From the NCBI GenBank assembly GCA_937926025.1, contig CALANQ010000396.1, positions 1 to 5,483 on the forward strand: DNA of 5,483 bases, written 5' to 3'. The first letter of the stretch is position 1. The number at the start of each line of letters is the position of its first letter. This document shows positions 4,616-5,483 of this stretch, piece by piece. The notes beneath the pieces were generated by a model. That model made no database searches, was not told the origin of the DNA, and was given only the letters and a program-made list of their open reading frames with translations. The stretch comes from an uncultured Acidimicrobiales bacterium (GTDB lineage: Bacteria > Actinomycetota > Acidimicrobiia > Acidimicrobiales > Iamiaceae). A program made the position numbers and the translations under genes.

Positions 4616-5483
4616 ATGTCCGACGCTGCTGCCGACACGACCTCCACGCCATCGCAGGAGGAGGTCGTCGTCATCGGGGCGGGGCCTGCTGGCCTCACCG
4701 CTGCCTTCCAGTTCCACAAGCACGGGATCGCCTCCACCATCATCGAGGCCGACGACATGGTCGGCGGCATCTCCCGCACGGCCCAGCGCGACGGGTGGCG
4801 CTTCGACATCGGCGGCCACCGCTTCTTCACCAAGGTGCAGCCCGTCGAGGACCTCTGGCACGAGATCCTCCCCGACGAGGACTTCCTGATGCGGCCCCGC
4901 AAGAGCCGCATCTTCTACAACGGGAAGTACTTCGACTACCCGCTGAAGGCCACCAACGCCCTGAAGAACCTGGGCCTGATCGAAGCGTTCCTCTGCGTCT
5001 GCTCCTACGCCTGGGCGCAGGTCCGCCCGCCCAAGGACCAGACCAACTACGAGGGCTGGCTGGTGGCCCGCTTCGGCTGGCGCCTCTACCGCACCTTCTT
5101 CAAGACCTACACCGAGAAGCTGTGGGGCCTGCCGGTCAACAAGATGCCGGCCGACTGGGCCGCCCAGCGGGTGAAGGGCCTGTCGCTCGGCAACGCCATC
5201 GTCAACGCCCTGATGCCGAAGCGGAACCAGAAGGACATCACCTCGCTCATCGAGGAGTTCCAGTACCCGAAGTACGGGCCCGGGATGATGTGGGAGGTCT
5301 GCACCCAGAAGGTCGTCGACCAGGGCTCCACCATCACCATGGAGACCAAGGTCACCAAGGTCGCCCACGCCGACGGCAAGGCCACCGAGGTCACCGCCAC
5401 CCACAAGGACGGGACCACCACCACGTACCCGGCCACCCACGTCATCTCCTCGATGCCGATCTCGCAGCTGCTCGAGGCCATGG
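4616..5483 (+). CDS. FAD-dependent oxidoreductase, UDP-galactopyranose-mutase/amine-oxidase-like, N-terminal part
   Basis: An open frame of 289 codons starts at ATG 4616 and leaves the window without a stop, so the C-terminus is missing. After a polar lead of about 15 residues comes the dinucleotide-binding fold: VVVIGAGPAGLTAAF (17-31), with G21, G23 and G26, and the acidic E44 that would hold the FAD ribose. VGGISRT (49-55) is the second FAD contact, and FDIGGHRFFTK (63-73) follows. IFYNGKYFDYPL resembles the substrate-side region of UDP-galactopyranose mutases and related flavoproteins. It is cytoplasmic, with no signal or membrane segment. Such enzymes rearrange or oxidise nucleotide sugars, lipid-linked compounds or amines, and close relatives often sit in cell-surface glycan loci, as here. 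A classical mutase is not proven. AGGACGG about 10 bases before the ATG is a plausible Shine-Dalgarno. Alternative: protoporphyrinogen-oxidase- or desaturase-like member. Confidence 0.82.
   Translation, partial: MSDAAADTTSTPSQEEVVVIGAGPAGLTAAFQFHKHGIASTIIEADDMVGGISRTAQRDGWRFDIGGHRFFTKVQPVEDLWHEILPDEDFLMRPRKSRIFYNGKYFDYPLKATNALKNLGLIEAFLCVCSYAWAQVRPPKDQTNYEGWLVARFGWRLYRTFFKTYTEKLWGLPVNKMPADWAAQRVKGLSLGNAIVNALMPKRNQKDITSLIEEFQYPKYGPGMMWEVCTQKVVDQGSTITMETKVTKVAHADGKATEVTATHKDGTTTTYPATHVISSMPISQLLEAM

Noticed and set aside
4588..4911. N-terminal extension of the acyltransferase frame up to 4911
   Set aside because: It is antisense to the flavoprotein's FAD-binding region and lies well before the acyltransferase domain. 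Starts at or below 4587 give a normal-length enzyme.
4568..5440. Minus-strand open frame opposite the flavoprotein gene
   Set aside because: The plus strand encodes an obvious FAD-binding protein with GxGxxG and downstream motifs. The minus-strand product is a Gly/Val/Leu/Asp-rich shadow without a motif.

Overview
The window is a very GC-rich piece of bacterial chromosome. Third codon positions are almost all G or C, GTG starts are used, and one gene has a near-perfect Shine-Dalgarno sequence. The gene families, a FadD-type acyl-CoA synthetase, an actinobacterial-looking zinc-ribbon mini-protein and a GAAC-N4-GTTC type SOS box, point to a high-GC actinobacterium, possibly an acidimicrobial one. 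That placement is an inference from style, not from a marker gene.

Layout. (1) Positions 2-130 hold the last 42 residues of an acyl-CoA synthetase on the + strand, followed by a GC hairpin. (2) Positions 189-1085 (+) encode an AlkA-type DNA-3-methyladenine glycosylase. A palindrome matching the Gram-positive LexA box lies 20 bp before its start codon, so it looks like an SOS-controlled repair gene. (3) A 107-bp gap carries a perfect DnaA box inside an inverted repeat. It is followed by two very small + strand genes spaced 10 bp apart: an uncharacterised 79-residue protein with a strong ribosome binding site, and a 67-residue zinc-ribbon protein. (4) Only 5 bp separate these from a convergent minus-strand pair (1652-4587). 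In transcription order the pair is an OafA-type membrane acyltransferase and then a GT39/PMT-like membrane glycosyltransferase, 11 nt apart and almost certainly one operon. (5) Divergent from that operon, at 4616 (+), starts an FAD-dependent oxidoreductase related to UDP-galactopyranose mutase and amine oxidases, which runs off the right edge.

The right half reads as an envelope-glycan locus: an O-acyltransferase, a polyprenyl-phosphate-sugar dependent glycosyltransferase and a flavoprotein that may act on a nucleotide sugar. The left half is housekeeping and repair. I see no mobile element, CRISPR array, tRNA or rRNA, and no stretch over 300 bases without a gene. No clear new multi-gene system is visible. 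The most worthwhile signals are the LexA-like box before the glycosylase, the DnaA-box inverted repeat, and the crowded divergent start region at 4450-4616.
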